A stretch of DNA of 16,822 bases from Gemmatimonadota bacterium (GCA_017889745.1 JAGGAG010000042.1:1-16822); one strand, 5' to 3'. Counted from the stretch's first letter, positions 6,480-14,841 are shown. Numbers and translations: made by a program. Notes: generated by a model not told the origin, from the letters alone.

Positions 6480-7201
6480 ACCCGCTCATCGACCCGACCG
6501 CACGGCTCGTCATCGCCCATCGCGGCGCGTCGACCGAGCGGCCCGAGAACACCATGGCGGCGTTCCGGCGCGCAGTCGAGCTGGGTGCCGACGCCGTCGA
6601 GCTCGACGTCCGGCTGGCGCGCGACGGTACGCCGGTGGTGATCCATGACGCCACGCTCGACCGCACCACGAGCGCCCGCGGACCAGTCGCCGCGCGCAGT
6701 GCCGCGGAGCTGGCCTCGATCAGCGTCGGCGGTACGATCGGGGTACCGAGCCTGGAGCGGGTACTGCTGGAGATCGCCCTGCCGATCCTGCTCGAGGTGA
6801 AGGAGCCGGAAGCGCAGGGAGCGATAGCGGGTGTCCTCCTCCAGGTGGGCGCGGCCGACCGCGTGGTCGTCGCATCGGCCCATGATGAGGCGCTCGATGC
6901 GTTCCGGCAGCCAACGTTCCTGGTGGGCGCGTCGGCCCGGGACATCCTGCGCCTCTGGCTCGCGCCGGTGCGCGGGATTCCAGAACTGCGGTGCGCGGCC
7001 TACAGCGTTCCCTGGCGGCACCGCGGCATGTTACCGGTGCCGACGCGCCGGTTCGTGGCGAATGCCCACGCGCTGGGCGCGAGCGTGCACGTCTGGACGG
7101 TGAACGATCCCGGGCTCGCGCGCCGGCTCTGGGCGCGGGGCGTCAATGGTATCGTGACCAATGACCCGGCAGGCATGGTAACCGAGCGGGCGCGCGTGTA
7201 G
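6476..7201 (+). CDS. Glycerophosphodiester phosphodiesterase
   Basis: 241 residues if it starts at the CTG at 6476. It hydrolyses glycerophosphodiesters (deacylated phospholipid head groups) to glycerol 3-phosphate and an alcohol. GDPD hallmarks are all present: IAHRGAS (13-19, His15), PENTMAAF (23-30), GADAVELDVRLARDGTPVVIHD (37-58) with Glu42, Asp44 and general-acid His57, LDRTT after it, an LLEVKEP segment with Glu and Lys, and the C-terminal VHVWTVND...GVNGIVTNDP. No signal peptide is visible, so the enzyme is probably cytoplasmic, like UgpQ. It overlaps the monooxygenase gene and is the last gene of the three-gene operon. The only in-frame ATG (6554) falls after the catalytic His15 motif and cannot be the start. 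Confidence 0.9.
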   Translation: MNPLIDPTARLVIAHRGASTERPENTMAAFRRAVELGADAVELDVRLARDGTPVVIHDATLDRTTSARGPVAARSAAELASISVGGTIGVPSLERVLLEIALPILLEVKEPEAQGAIAGVLLQVGAADRVVVASAHDEALDAFRQPTFLVGASARDILRLWLAPVRGIPELRCAAYSVPWRHRGMLPVPTRRFVANAHALGASVHVWTVNDPGLARRLWARGVNGIVTNDPAGMVTERARV

Positions 7202-7255
7202 CGCCACTCTCAGCCATCGCTCCCTTCATCCGATACTGACCCAGGGACTCATTCG

Positions 7256-8101
7256 ATGTATCCCGCCGTAGTCACCTGGCTCCACTCGGGTCCGCTGCCC
7301 TGGCTCAGCTACCTCGTGCCCCGGCCGGGGCTCCTCTATGCCGCGGTCGTGCTCGTGTGCGGCGCGCTCTACGTCCATCGGGCCGTGCAGTCGGGGTTTG
7401 CCACGGAGGTCGCGCTGGAGGTGATCCTCGCGGCGACGCTCGCGGCCCTGGTTGGTACGCGGCTGTTCTACCTCGTGACGCGCACGCGCTTCTGGGAGAT
7501 GAGCTTGCCGGAGCTGGTGAACGCATCGAAGGGCACCGCTTCCTGGGGGGCCTATCTCGGCGCCGCGCTCGGGATGAGCGCCTATGCGTTATGGCGCAGG
7601 CTCCCGCCACTGCAGTTCGTCGACATCGGGACCAGCGTAGCGGGACTGGGCGACGCGATCGGCCGCGTCAATTGCTGGCTGACCGGGGATGACTTCGGCA
7701 AGGTGACCACCTGGGCTTGGGGCATCCGCTATCCGCAGGGAAGCCTGCCGTGGGGGTCGCACCTGCATCGGGGGCTGGTGCAGCGTACGGATCAATGGTC
7801 GTTGCCGGTGCACCCCAACACCCTGGTGCTCGGTGCCGCCGCGCTCGTGGTGTTCCTGCTCACGTCCTGGTACTGGCGCGGCCATCGCGACCGGGCAGGG
7901 CGCACCACCGCGCTCTTCTGCGTGCTCTATGGCGCCGAGCGCTTCGTCGTGGAGTTCCTGCGCGATCCCGACGGGGGCGGCGCCTCGGGCGCCCTTTCCC
8001 ATTCGCAGTACATGTGCCTCGCCCTGATCTGCGCAGGGGCGGCCCTGTGGTGGGCGCTCGCTCACCGGACACCCGGGCACAGGCGCGCTCCCGCCACCTG
8101 A
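7256..8101 (+). CDS. Divergent prolipoprotein diacylglyceryl transferase (Lgt) homologue
   Basis: 281 residues with about seven hydrophobic segments, matching Lgt in length and topology. Lgt moves a diacylglyceryl group from phosphatidylglycerol to the lipobox Cys of prolipoproteins in the inner membrane. Conserved here: GLGDAIGR (130-137; Arg137 of the Lgt signature), Gly144 and Gly148, His186-Pro187, and YGAERFVVEFLRDPD (225-239) with Tyr225, Arg229 and Glu233. Not conserved: the usual 'GNFINGE' reads VNCWLTGDD, the SFHGGLIG segment reads SWGAYLG (the conserved His becomes Trp97), and 'HPSQLYE' reads HPNTLVL. It could be a paralogue with another lipid or acceptor, or an inactive relative. 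ATG at 7256 has AGGG nine bases upstream. It lies 54 bases after the GDPD gene, possibly in the same transcript. Confidence 0.75.
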   Translation: MYPAVVTWLHSGPLPWLSYLVPRPGLLYAAVVLVCGALYVHRAVQSGFATEVALEVILAATLAALVGTRLFYLVTRTRFWEMSLPELVNASKGTASWGAYLGAALGMSAYALWRRLPPLQFVDIGTSVAGLGDAIGRVNCWLTGDDFGKVTTWAWGIRYPQGSLPWGSHLHRGLVQRTDQWSLPVHPNTLVLGAAALVVFLLTSWYWRGHRDRAGRTTALFCVLYGAERFVVEFLRDPDGGGASGALSHSQYMCLALICAGAALWWALAHRTPGHRRAPAT

Positions 8102-8107
8102 AAGCAG

Positions 8108-8147
8108 GCCGGGCCCGCCGGCCCTGTGCAAGGCGGGCGGGCCCGGC
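8108..8147. terminator. GC-rich hairpin between convergent lgt-like and RND pump genes
   Basis: A perfect 12-bp stem pairs 8108-8119 (GCCGGGCCCGCC) with 8136-8147, around a 16-base loop. It sits between two convergent stops (8101 and 8162). There is no T-run after it on the plus strand. On the minus strand it is followed by TGCTTTC, a weak T-rich tail. It could end both transcripts or act only as a 3' stabilising hairpin. Confidence 0.55.
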
Positions 8148-8161
8148 GCACTGCCTCGGGG

Positions 8162-11100
8162 CTAGCGCCGCTCCGGGTCCGGCGTCGCCCCGGCGCCCGC
8201 CGGCACGGCGACCGGATGTGGCGCAGGGGCCCGCTTGAACCGGCGCAGCAGTGCTTCCTTCCAGTCGTAGAAGATCTCGTACACCGTCGGGATGACGAGC
8301 AGTGTGAGCAGCGTCGAAGTGAGCACGCCGCCGATGACCGCCACACCGAGCGGCTGGCGGAACTGCGCACCCTCACCCCGCGCGATCGCCACCGGGATCA
8401 TGCCGGCAATGAGCGCGAACGTGGTCATCAGGATGGGCCGGAGGCGGATGGCGCCCGCCTCGATGAGCGCCTCGCGAATCGGCAGGCCCTTCTCGTGGCT
8501 CCACTTCGCGAAGTCGATGAGCAGGATGGCATTTTTCGCCACGATGCCCATGAGCAGGATGACCCCGATCAGGCTCATGATGTTGATGGTGAGCCCGCTG
8601 ATCGAGAGCGCCAGCATCACCCCGACGAGCGAGAGCGGCAGCGAGGAGAGGATCGCGAGCGGGTCGAGGAACGACCCGAACTGCATCACGAGGATGAGGT
8701 ACATCAGCCCCACCGCCACGATGAGCGCGAGCGCGATGTTGGCGAAGACCTCCGCCTGCTGCTCCGCATCACCACCCACCGAGTAGGTGGCGCCGGGCGG
8801 CAGCGGCGTCCGCTTGAGCGCCGCCTGGACGTCGGACATCACTTCGCCCGTCGAGCGACCCTGCGCATTCCATTCCACGTTGACCACGAGGTCGCGGTTG
8901 AGATGGTTGATCACCGCGGGCCCCAGGCCCGAGGTCACCCGGACCACCTGGCCCAGCGGCACGGTGCGCGGTGCGGCCGCCGTGCTGCCGGGCACCATGA
9001 GCGGGAGCTGCCGCAGGTCCTCGGCCCGCCGCCGCGCCTCCGGTGCGAGGCGCACGGTCACGTCGCGCGTCTCGCCGCTTGGGTCGACCCAGTCGCCGGC
9101 ATCGATCCCGGCGAACGCCGGCCGTAGCGCCTGGGCCACCTGGCCCACGGTGAGGCCGAGCGAGCCCGCGAGGGAACGGTCGAGATCAACCGTCAATTCG
9201 GGCCGCTGACCCTTGCTCGACAACGCAATGTCCACCGCGCCCGGCACCCCCTCCACGACGCTCCGCACCTGCTCCGCCGCCTGGTTGATCGTGACGAGGT
9301 CGGGGCCCTTGATCTGCAGCGCCAGCTGCTTGCGCCCGCCGCCCCAGTCGCTGGAGAACACGGCCAGCCTGACGCCGCCCACGTGCTCGAGTTCGTCCCG
9401 GATCTCGGCGGCGACCTGGTCGGCGCTCGCCTTGCGCGTGTGCTTGGGGATCAGCTTCACGTACATCGAACCCGCGTCCACCGCGCCCGATGATGCATCA
9501 CCGAGCGTCACGTAGGTGTAGAGGACGTCCTTGCGCGCGCGGATGACGCGATCCGCCTCATCGGCCTTGGCCTTCGTGTAGGCCATGTTCGAGCCGGGCG
9601 GGGTCTCGATGGACACCCGAAGCTCCGAGCGGTCGTCGAGGGGAATGAAGCCGACGCCCACCTTCTTCCACTCCGGCACGTACCGCATCGGCACCACCGC
9701 GATGGCCAGGCCCACGAGCGAGCCCAGCACGCGTACCAGCGGGTGCCGCGTGCCCGTAACCGCCCACACGATGATCACGATCCCGGCTAGTGCCACGAAG
9801 AAGCCGACCATGCCCTTCATCGGCAGCGTGAACGACGCGAGAAACGCTCCGGTGGCCACCACCACCATTGCCACCCGGTGATCGAGCGCCCAGGCGATGA
9901 CCCCCTTGTAGCCCTCGGCCACCCGGTTGAACCAGGCATTGAACCGGTCGAGCACCCGCGTGATCCATCGCTTCTTGTCCTCCGGCACGTGCGGATCGTT
10001 CCAGTAGGCCGACAGCATTGGATCGAGCGAAAAGCTCACGAAGAGCGAGACAAGCACCGAGCACGCCAGCGTCAGGGCGAAGGGCTTGAACCACTGCCCG
10101 CCCACGCCGGGCATGAAGGCGATCGGCACGAAGACCGCGAGGATCGAGAAGGTCGTGGCCGCCACCGCCAGGCCGATCTCGTCGGTGCCCTCCATCGCCG
10201 CCCTGTAGTGGTCCTTCCCCATCTCGACGTGCCGCACGATGTTCTCGCGCACCACGATGGCATCGTCGATCAGGATGCCGATGGCGAGCGAGAGCCCGAG
10301 CAGGGACATCGTCTCCAGCTTGAACCCGAGCGCCCATACGGCGATGAAGCTCGCCATCACGCTCACGGGCAGCGCGAGTCCGGTGATGACGGTGGAGCGC
10401 CAGGAGTTGAGGAAGATGAACACCACCAGCACGGTAAGGGCGGCACCCTCGAGCAGGGTGAGTTCCACGTTTTCCACCGCCGCGGTGACCCGCACGCCGG
10501 CGTCCTTCACCACGTTGATCTCGACGCCCTCCGGCATCTGCTGCTGGAGCTTCGCCACTCTCGCCAGCACCTTCGCCGCCACATCGGTGGTGCTGTAGCC
10601 CCGTGACTTCTTCACGTCGATGCCCACGGCCGGCCGCCCGTTGAAGAGCGCCAGCGTGCGCTGCTCTTCCGTGCCGTCCTTCACCTCGGCCACCTGCCCC
10701 AGCCGGATGAGCGTTCCGCCGCGTTCGGCCACCACCAGCTGCATGAAATCGGCGGGGCCATCCGGGCGTCCGCGGAGCCGGATCGAGCGCTCGTCATAGG
10801 CACCCGTCACCCGTCCCACCGGGGCTGCCAGGTTCTGCGCCTGCAGGGCCTGCACCACCTGCGACACGCTCACGCCGTTGGCCTGCAGCGCCGCCGGCTT
10901 GAGTTCCACCGTCAGTTCGCGTTCGAGCTTGCCCGCTACGCTGACCTCGGCCACACCAGGGATGGAGCGCAGTTCGCGCGTGATCCCGGGATCGGCCAGG
11001 CGCGTGAGCTCGGCCGGCGAGAGCCGTTCCGACGCCAGTGCCAGTGACACGATAGGCAGGTCCGTGTCGTTGAACTTCTTGATGATCGGCTCTTCCATCT

Positions 11101-11464
11101 CCGTGGGCAGGTCGTTACGGATGCCGGAGATGGCGTCGCGGATGTCCTGCGTCGCCTCGGGCAGCGGCTTCTCGAAGACGAACTCGATCACCAGGAAGGC
11201 GAATCCGTCCTCGGCCTTGCTCACGACCTTCTTGACCCCACTGATCGAGGTGAGGGCTTCCTCGACTGGATCAAGGAGTTCCTTCTCCACCGTCTCGGGG
11301 GATGCGCCGGGATACGGGATGCCCACCGTCACGACCGGCGGCGCCACGTCGGGGAACTCGTCCGTCTGAAGCTTGAAGAGCGCGATGATGCCGCCCATCG
11401 CGAGCGCCACCATCGCCACGATCGTGATGATCGGGCGCCTGATCGCAAAATCGGAAATGAACAT
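8162..11464 (-). CDS. RND multidrug efflux pump, inner-membrane permease (HAE1/AcrB family)
   Basis: 1100 residues; ATG at 11464 with GGAAGAA six bases upstream. It is a proton-driven trimeric pump that exports drugs or other small molecules through a TolC-type channel. Visible features: the N-terminal MFISDFAIRRPIITIV and TDEFPDVAPPVVTV; the first porter domain; TM4 motif GILIDDAIVVREN with proton-relay Asp400 and Asp401; RPD-like 'FSLDPMLSAYW' (478-488); the second porter domain from about 605; TM10 motif GIVAKNAILLIDF with Lys977; a basic Pro/Ala-rich C-tail. HAE1 pumps usually have about 1040 residues. The excess lies around 550-600, after TM7, where two additional hydrophobic stretches occur (about 551-570 and 576-596). 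It is the last gene of the operon, 12 bases behind the adaptor gene. The substrate cannot be predicted. Confidence 0.95.
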   Translation of the reverse strand: MFISDFAIRRPIITIVAMVALAMGGIIALFKLQTDEFPDVAPPVVTVGIPYPGASPETVEKELLDPVEEALTSISGVKKVVSKAEDGFAFLVIEFVFEKPLPEATQDIRDAISGIRNDLPTEMEEPIIKKFNDTDLPIVSLALASERLSPAELTRLADPGITRELRSIPGVAEVSVAGKLERELTVELKPAALQANGVSVSQVVQALQAQNLAAPVGRVTGAYDERSIRLRGRPDGPADFMQLVVAERGGTLIRLGQVAEVKDGTEEQRTLALFNGRPAVGIDVKKSRGYSTTDVAAKVLARVAKLQQQMPEGVEINVVKDAGVRVTAAVENVELTLLEGAALTVLVVFIFLNSWRSTVITGLALPVSVMASFIAVWALGFKLETMSLLGLSLAIGILIDDAIVVRENIVRHVEMGKDHYRAAMEGTDEIGLAVAATTFSILAVFVPIAFMPGVGGQWFKPFALTLACSVLVSLFVSFSLDPMLSAYWNDPHVPEDKKRWITRVLDRFNAWFNRVAEGYKGVIAWALDHRVAMVVVATGAFLASFTLPMKGMVGFFVALAGIVIIVWAVTGTRHPLVRVLGSLVGLAIAVVPMRYVPEWKKVGVGFIPLDDRSELRVSIETPPGSNMAYTKAKADEADRVIRARKDVLYTYVTLGDASSGAVDAGSMYVKLIPKHTRKASADQVAAEIRDELEHVGGVRLAVFSSDWGGGRKQLALQIKGPDLVTINQAAEQVRSVVEGVPGAVDIALSSKGQRPELTVDLDRSLAGSLGLTVGQVAQALRPAFAGIDAGDWVDPSGETRDVTVRLAPEARRRAEDLRQLPLMVPGSTAAAPRTVPLGQVVRVTSGLGPAVINHLNRDLVVNVEWNAQGRSTGEVMSDVQAALKRTPLPPGATYSVGGDAEQQAEVFANIALALIVAVGLMYLILVMQFGSFLDPLAILSSLPLSLVGVMLALSISGLTINIMSLIGVILLMGIVAKNAILLIDFAKWSHEKGLPIREALIEAGAIRLRPILMTTFALIAGMIPVAIARGEGAQFRQPLGVAVIGGVLTSTLLTLLVIPTVYEIFYDWKEALLRRFKRAPAPHPVAVPAGAGATPDPERR

Positions 11465-11476
11465 GGCTGGTTCTTC

Positions 11477-12607
11477 CTAGCTCGCTGGTGCGCTGGCGGC
11501 CCGCTCCGCCGGCGCCTGCGCCCGCACCGGCGTGCCCTGCGGCAGCCCGCGCACACTTCCCGTCAGCACGGTGTCGCCCGCTGCGAGGCCCTGCCTGATT
11601 TCCACCTGCTCAGTAGCAGCGTCCTCCAGGCCCACCTCAACCTCCTGGCGCCTCACCACGCCACCTTTCACGAGGCTGACCATCGGCCTGACACCGGTCG
11701 GGTCGACGGCACCCTTCGGGACCGTCACGGCCTCGCGCGACACGACAATCACGCGCCCCTCGGCGAAAAGGCCAACCACCAGCTGCTTGTTCGGGTTCGG
11801 CACGGTGACGAGGATCCTGACCTGTCGCGTGGCCGGATCGACCGATGGGTAGATGCGCGTCACGCGGCCCGTGAGGGGCTCATCGCGGAAGCCACTCACG
11901 GTGAACTGGACCGGTGTTCCGACCTTGAGCCTCGCGAGCGCGTCGGCAGGCACCTGGGCTTCCAAGCGAAGGCTCGAGGGATCGATGATCGTGAAGAGCT
12001 CGGTTCCATCCTTCACCACATCACCGACGCTCGCCATCTGGTCGCTGACGATGCCGGCAAACGGGGCCCGCACGCTCGAGCGCTCGAGCGCCCGGCGGGC
12101 CACCACTTGCCGCGCGTTCGCTTCTGCGAGCGACGCCTCGACCTGCGACACCGCCAGCGAGTCGGCCTCGACGGTGCGCGCCGACAACGCGCCCGCCTCG
12201 GCCAGGCGCTTGTCGCGCTCGAGGTTCCGCTGCTGCAGGCGAAGGTCGTTCTGCAGGCTGCGCACCAGCGCCTCGGTGAAGGTCGCCTGCTCGCGCGCCG
12301 TCTGGGGCTCGAGTTGCGCCAGGACCTGGCCCGCCTTCACCGCCTGTCCCGGCTCGGCGAACACCTCCAGCACGGAACCGCCCAGCTCCGCGCGAACCCG
12401 TGCCTCGCGCTCGGCGCCGAGCGTTCCGGAAATCGACGGGCCGTCGAGCAGCGTCGTCTTCGCCGCGACGCTGATGTTCTCCGGCCCGACCACCACCGGG
12501 GCCAGGGTCTCGGCCGCGTCGGCCGACTTCCGGGCCTGGCACCCGGCCAGGAGCGCGCCGGTGAGCATCAGGATTGCCAGCGCCTGCACTTCACGTCGAG
12601 CCGTCAT
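11477..12607 (-). CDS. RND periplasmic adaptor (AcrA-type membrane fusion lipoprotein)
   Basis: 376 residues from the ATG at 12607. An in-frame ATG at 12643 would add 12 residues. The downstream one is preferred because it has AAGGG eight bases upstream and gives a normal lipoprotein signal, MTARREVQALAILMLTGALLAGC (lipidated Cys23). The order is typical: first lipoyl half with VRAELGGSVLEVFAEPGQAV, a coiled-coil hairpin rich in Gln/Arg/Glu/Ala, second lipoyl half VRAPFAGIVSDQMASVGDVV, barrel domain with the conserved YPSVDPATRQVRI, and a membrane-proximal domain with VPKGAV. It joins the RND pump to the TolC-type channel encoded just upstream. It belongs to the same operon and ends 12 bases before the pump start. 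Confidence 0.92.
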   Translation of the reverse strand: MTARREVQALAILMLTGALLAGCQARKSADAAETLAPVVVGPENISVAAKTTLLDGPSISGTLGAEREARVRAELGGSVLEVFAEPGQAVKAGQVLAQLEPQTAREQATFTEALVRSLQNDLRLQQRNLERDKRLAEAGALSARTVEADSLAVSQVEASLAEANARQVVARRALERSSVRAPFAGIVSDQMASVGDVVKDGTELFTIIDPSSLRLEAQVPADALARLKVGTPVQFTVSGFRDEPLTGRVTRIYPSVDPATRQVRILVTVPNPNKQLVVGLFAEGRVIVVSREAVTVPKGAVDPTGVRPMVSLVKGGVVRRQEVEVGLEDAATEQVEIRQGLAAGDTVLTGSVRGLPQGTPVRAQAPAERAASAPAS

Positions 12608-12615
12608 GTTCCGAA

Positions 12616-12620
12616 CCCTT
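12616..12620 (-). promoter_or_regulatory. Ribosome-binding site deciding the adaptor start
   Basis: AAGGG on the minus strand, eight bases before the ATG at 12607. The alternative ATG at 12643 has no comparable site ahead of it. Confidence 0.5.
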
Positions 12621-12650
12621 GCGGTGAACTTGGTTGATCGCATCGCTTGA

Positions 12651-14129
12651 TTACCGGCCCGTCGACGTGACGGCCCCGGTGAGTGTCTGTGCCGCCGTGC
12701 CTACCGAGGTGACCGTCGACGTCGTGATCGCGGTACCCTCCGCCGTGCCCAGGGGGAGGTAGGGCATCAGCGTCAGGCGCAGGCGCGCCACCTGGAGGTC
12801 GCGGGCCGCCTGGGCCTGATTGGCGCGCGCCTGCTCGAGCTGCAGCCGCACGTCCTGCAGCTCCGTCTGCGTCGAGAGGCCCTCGCGGTACCGCAAATCG
12901 GCAATCTCGTACGCACGCGTGGCCTGCTCGACCACACTCGCCGTGGCGAGGCCGTTGTCCTCCGCCTCCCGCAGCCGCGCGTAGATGGTCTCGTTGTCGA
13001 GCGCCGCCTGTTCCCCGGTCAGCTTCGCCTGCAGCCGGGCCGCGTCGAGATTGGCCGCCGCCTGTTTCTTGGACCCGAGGATCCGCCCCGACGTGAAGAT
13101 CGGCCAGTTGAGCACCGCGACCAGGTTCCAGTCGTTATAGAACTCGGTACTCGCCGGAATGAAGTCACCGCTGAACCCGGCGCGATTGTAGTTCATGCTC
13201 GTCGACATCGTGGGGATCCACTGCCGCCCGGCGGCCGCGTTCAGCTGTTCGTTCTGGATCACGGTCTCCTGGGCCGTCCGCACGACCGCGCGCAATGCCG
13301 CCGCGGTATCAGCCCCCTGTAGCAGCGTGTCCACGCTTGCCGGCAGCACCCCCGGATTCGCCTGGTCGTCGAGGGGCGTCTCCAGCACGATTTCGGTGGG
13401 CAGCGGGATGTCGAGCAGCTGCTTGAGCCTGGTGACGGCGATGTCGCGGTTGGCGCGGGCGCGCGTCACCACCGGGATCTGGTTGTCCCGCGCCACCCGG
13501 GCGCGCAGCTGCTCGAACTCCGACTGCGTGCCGACGTCCCGCCCCAGCGTCACGTCCTTGAGCGTCCGCTCCGCCTGCGCCAGCGTGAACTCGGTGATGG
13601 TCACGAGCCGCGCGGTGAGCGACGCGTCGTAATACGCGCTCGCCACCGTGAGGATCGTCAGCGCCTGCTGCTGGGAAAGCTGCAGTTTGGACACGCGACT
13701 GGCCGCCTTGCTCGCCCCCAGTTGGGACCACTGGCTCAGGTTCAGTAGCGAGATGCTGGCGCTCCCGCCTAGTCTCCACTGGTTCGTGGCGGTGAACGGG
13801 TTGGACCCGGTCGTGTCGGGTGGGAAGAGGCTCTGATACGGGTTCTCGAAGACGTACTGATACTGCGGCCCCAGGTTGATCTGCGGCAGCAGCGCGGACC
13901 TGGTCTGGATCACCGCCCCCTCGTTCCGCCGCACGCCCGCCTTGGCGATCCCGACCTGCTCGCTGGCCGGCTCGGCCTTCGCCAGCGCGTCCGTGAGCGT
14001 CAGGCGCAGGGTGTCACGGCCGGGCACCTTCACGACGGCATTGGGCACCGGCTGCTGCGCCTGGAGCGACGGCGCCGCGCTGGTCGTGAGCAACACCAAC
14101 ACCATCACGCCGACATTGATCGACCTCAT
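12651..14129 (-). CDS. TolC-family outer-membrane efflux channel
   Basis: 492 residues, the usual length. ATG at 14129 overlaps the tetR stop (ATGA) and has AAGGAG seven bases upstream. An N-terminal signal peptide (MRSINVGVMVLVLLTTSAAPSLQA, probable cut after Ala24) directs export. The mature protein starts a typical outer-membrane efflux repeat with LRLTLTDALAKA. It shows the internal duplication of the family: long Ala/Gln/Arg-rich helices with VGIAKAGVRRNEGAVIQTRSALLPQINL in the first half, and ARLQAKLTGEQAALDNETIYARLREAED plus YEIADLRYREGLSTQTELQDVRLQLEQA in the second. It forms the trimeric exit duct for the adaptor and RND pump encoded next. After PYLPLG near the end comes an unusual Thr/Ser/Ala/Gly-rich tail of about 30 residues. 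Confidence 0.93.
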   Translation of the reverse strand: MRSINVGVMVLVLLTTSAAPSLQAQQPVPNAVVKVPGRDTLRLTLTDALAKAEPASEQVGIAKAGVRRNEGAVIQTRSALLPQINLGPQYQYVFENPYQSLFPPDTTGSNPFTATNQWRLGGSASISLLNLSQWSQLGASKAASRVSKLQLSQQQALTILTVASAYYDASLTARLVTITEFTLAQAERTLKDVTLGRDVGTQSEFEQLRARVARDNQIPVVTRARANRDIAVTRLKQLLDIPLPTEIVLETPLDDQANPGVLPASVDTLLQGADTAAALRAVVRTAQETVIQNEQLNAAAGRQWIPTMSTSMNYNRAGFSGDFIPASTEFYNDWNLVAVLNWPIFTSGRILGSKKQAAANLDAARLQAKLTGEQAALDNETIYARLREAEDNGLATASVVEQATRAYEIADLRYREGLSTQTELQDVRLQLEQARANQAQAARDLQVARLRLTLMPYLPLGTAEGTAITTSTVTSVGTAAQTLTGAVTSTGR

Positions 14130-14731
14130 GGGCGGGCTCCTTCGGGAATGGCGGCGGGGGTGGGCGCGCCCAGTGCGCGCAGCATCACTTCCACGAACAG
14201 GCGGGCGCAGGCATCCGGCGGTGGCATGTCGGGCACGAGGTCGCGCCAGAGTGCGTTGCCGAGGAGCGCGTGCACCACCATCGCGGCGGCCGCTTCGCGC
14301 ATCGCCGGGTCGGACGCGGGCAGCAGGCCCCGTTCTTCCTGCCGCACCACGAAGTTGACGAGCTGGTCGAACTCGTGCGTGGTGTCGTCGCAGATGCGCG
14401 GGGCGATGGCCGGCCGCTGCACCATGTCGCCCATCACCTGGCGGATGAGGTTCTTCTGGGCGTAGAAACGCTCAAAGGTCGCGAGCGACCACCGGTGCAT
14501 TTCAGCGATCGGATCGGCAGCATCGGGATCGAGGCGCTGGCGCGCCTGCTGGTCCGCACGCTCGATTGCCTCGCGCAGCAGCGCGTCCTTGGAGCCGAAA
14601 TGCCGGAACAGCGTGACCTCGTTGAGGCCCGCCTCCTGCGCGATCCGGCGCGTCGTAGTACCACGGTAGCCTGCCTCGGCGTACACACGGGCGGCTACCT
14701 CGAGCAGCTTTTCCCTGGCGTCGATACTCAT
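14126..14731 (-). CDS. TetR/AcrR-family repressor of the RND efflux operon
   Basis: 201 residues. The N-terminal TetR DNA-binding domain is complete: AREKLLEVAARVYAEAGYRG (5-24), TTTRRIAQEAGLNEVTLFRHF (25-45, the helix-turn-helix) and GSKDALLREAI (46-56). The remaining helices form the variable ligand pocket and dimer interface. It is first in a four-gene operon: its stop overlaps the channel start by four bases, and adaptor and pump follow. TetR proteins encoded at the head of RND operons normally repress that operon and are released by a pump substrate. A candidate operator lies about 92-107 bases upstream (14823-14838). The ribosome-binding site is weak (TAGG), and no clear promoter could be fixed in the AT-rich upstream region. 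Confidence 0.93.
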   Translation of the reverse strand: MSIDAREKLLEVAARVYAEAGYRGTTTRRIAQEAGLNEVTLFRHFGSKDALLREAIERADQQARQRLDPDAADPIAEMHRWSLATFERFYAQKNLIRQVMGDMVQRPAIAPRICDDTTHEFDQLVNFVVRQEERGLLPASDPAMREAAAAMVVHALLGNALWRDLVPDMPPPDACARLFVEVMLRALGAPTPAAIPEGARP

Positions 14732-14822
14732 GGGCGCCTACGATACCGCCAATCATGAAGAATGCAAGTACCTGCTTACTACTCAAATTCGTGAGAAAAA
14801 GTTCCAACTTCCTAACTCCATT

Positions 14823-14838
14823 ACTAACATATAGTTAA
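14823..14838. promoter_or_regulatory. Candidate TetR operator A (ACTAAC-N5-GTTAA)
   Basis: ACTAAC (14823-14828), five bases (ATATA), GTTAA (14834-14838). The arms TAAC/GTTA are exact reverse complements. It lies in the AT-rich leader of the tetR operon, about 90 bases before its ATG, and a very similar site is present at 15803-15819. An extra CTAAC half-site lies 12 bases away (14812-14816). Confidence 0.5.
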
Positions 14839-14841
14839 CGG

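Noticed and set aside
8126..9127. Plus-strand open frame of 333 codons opposite the RND pump
   Set aside because: The product is a charged Arg/His/Glu/Asp-rich sequence with no motif; the minus strand encodes a clear RND pump across the same bases.
9878..10606. Plus-strand open frame of 242 codons opposite the RND pump
   Set aside because: Same reasoning: Arg/His/Glu-rich antisense shadow of the pump gene.
12608..12643. Upstream ATG of the RND adaptor at 12643
   Set aside because: It lacks a ribosome-binding site and lengthens the lipoprotein signal; the ATG at 12607 has AAGGG and a normal signal. It cannot be excluded fully.
14732..14810. Promoter of the tetR operon (for example TTGAGT-N16-CATTCT or TTGCAT-N16-TATCGT, minus strand)
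   Set aside because: Several weak -35/-10 pairings are possible in this AT-rich leader and none stands out, so none was annotated.
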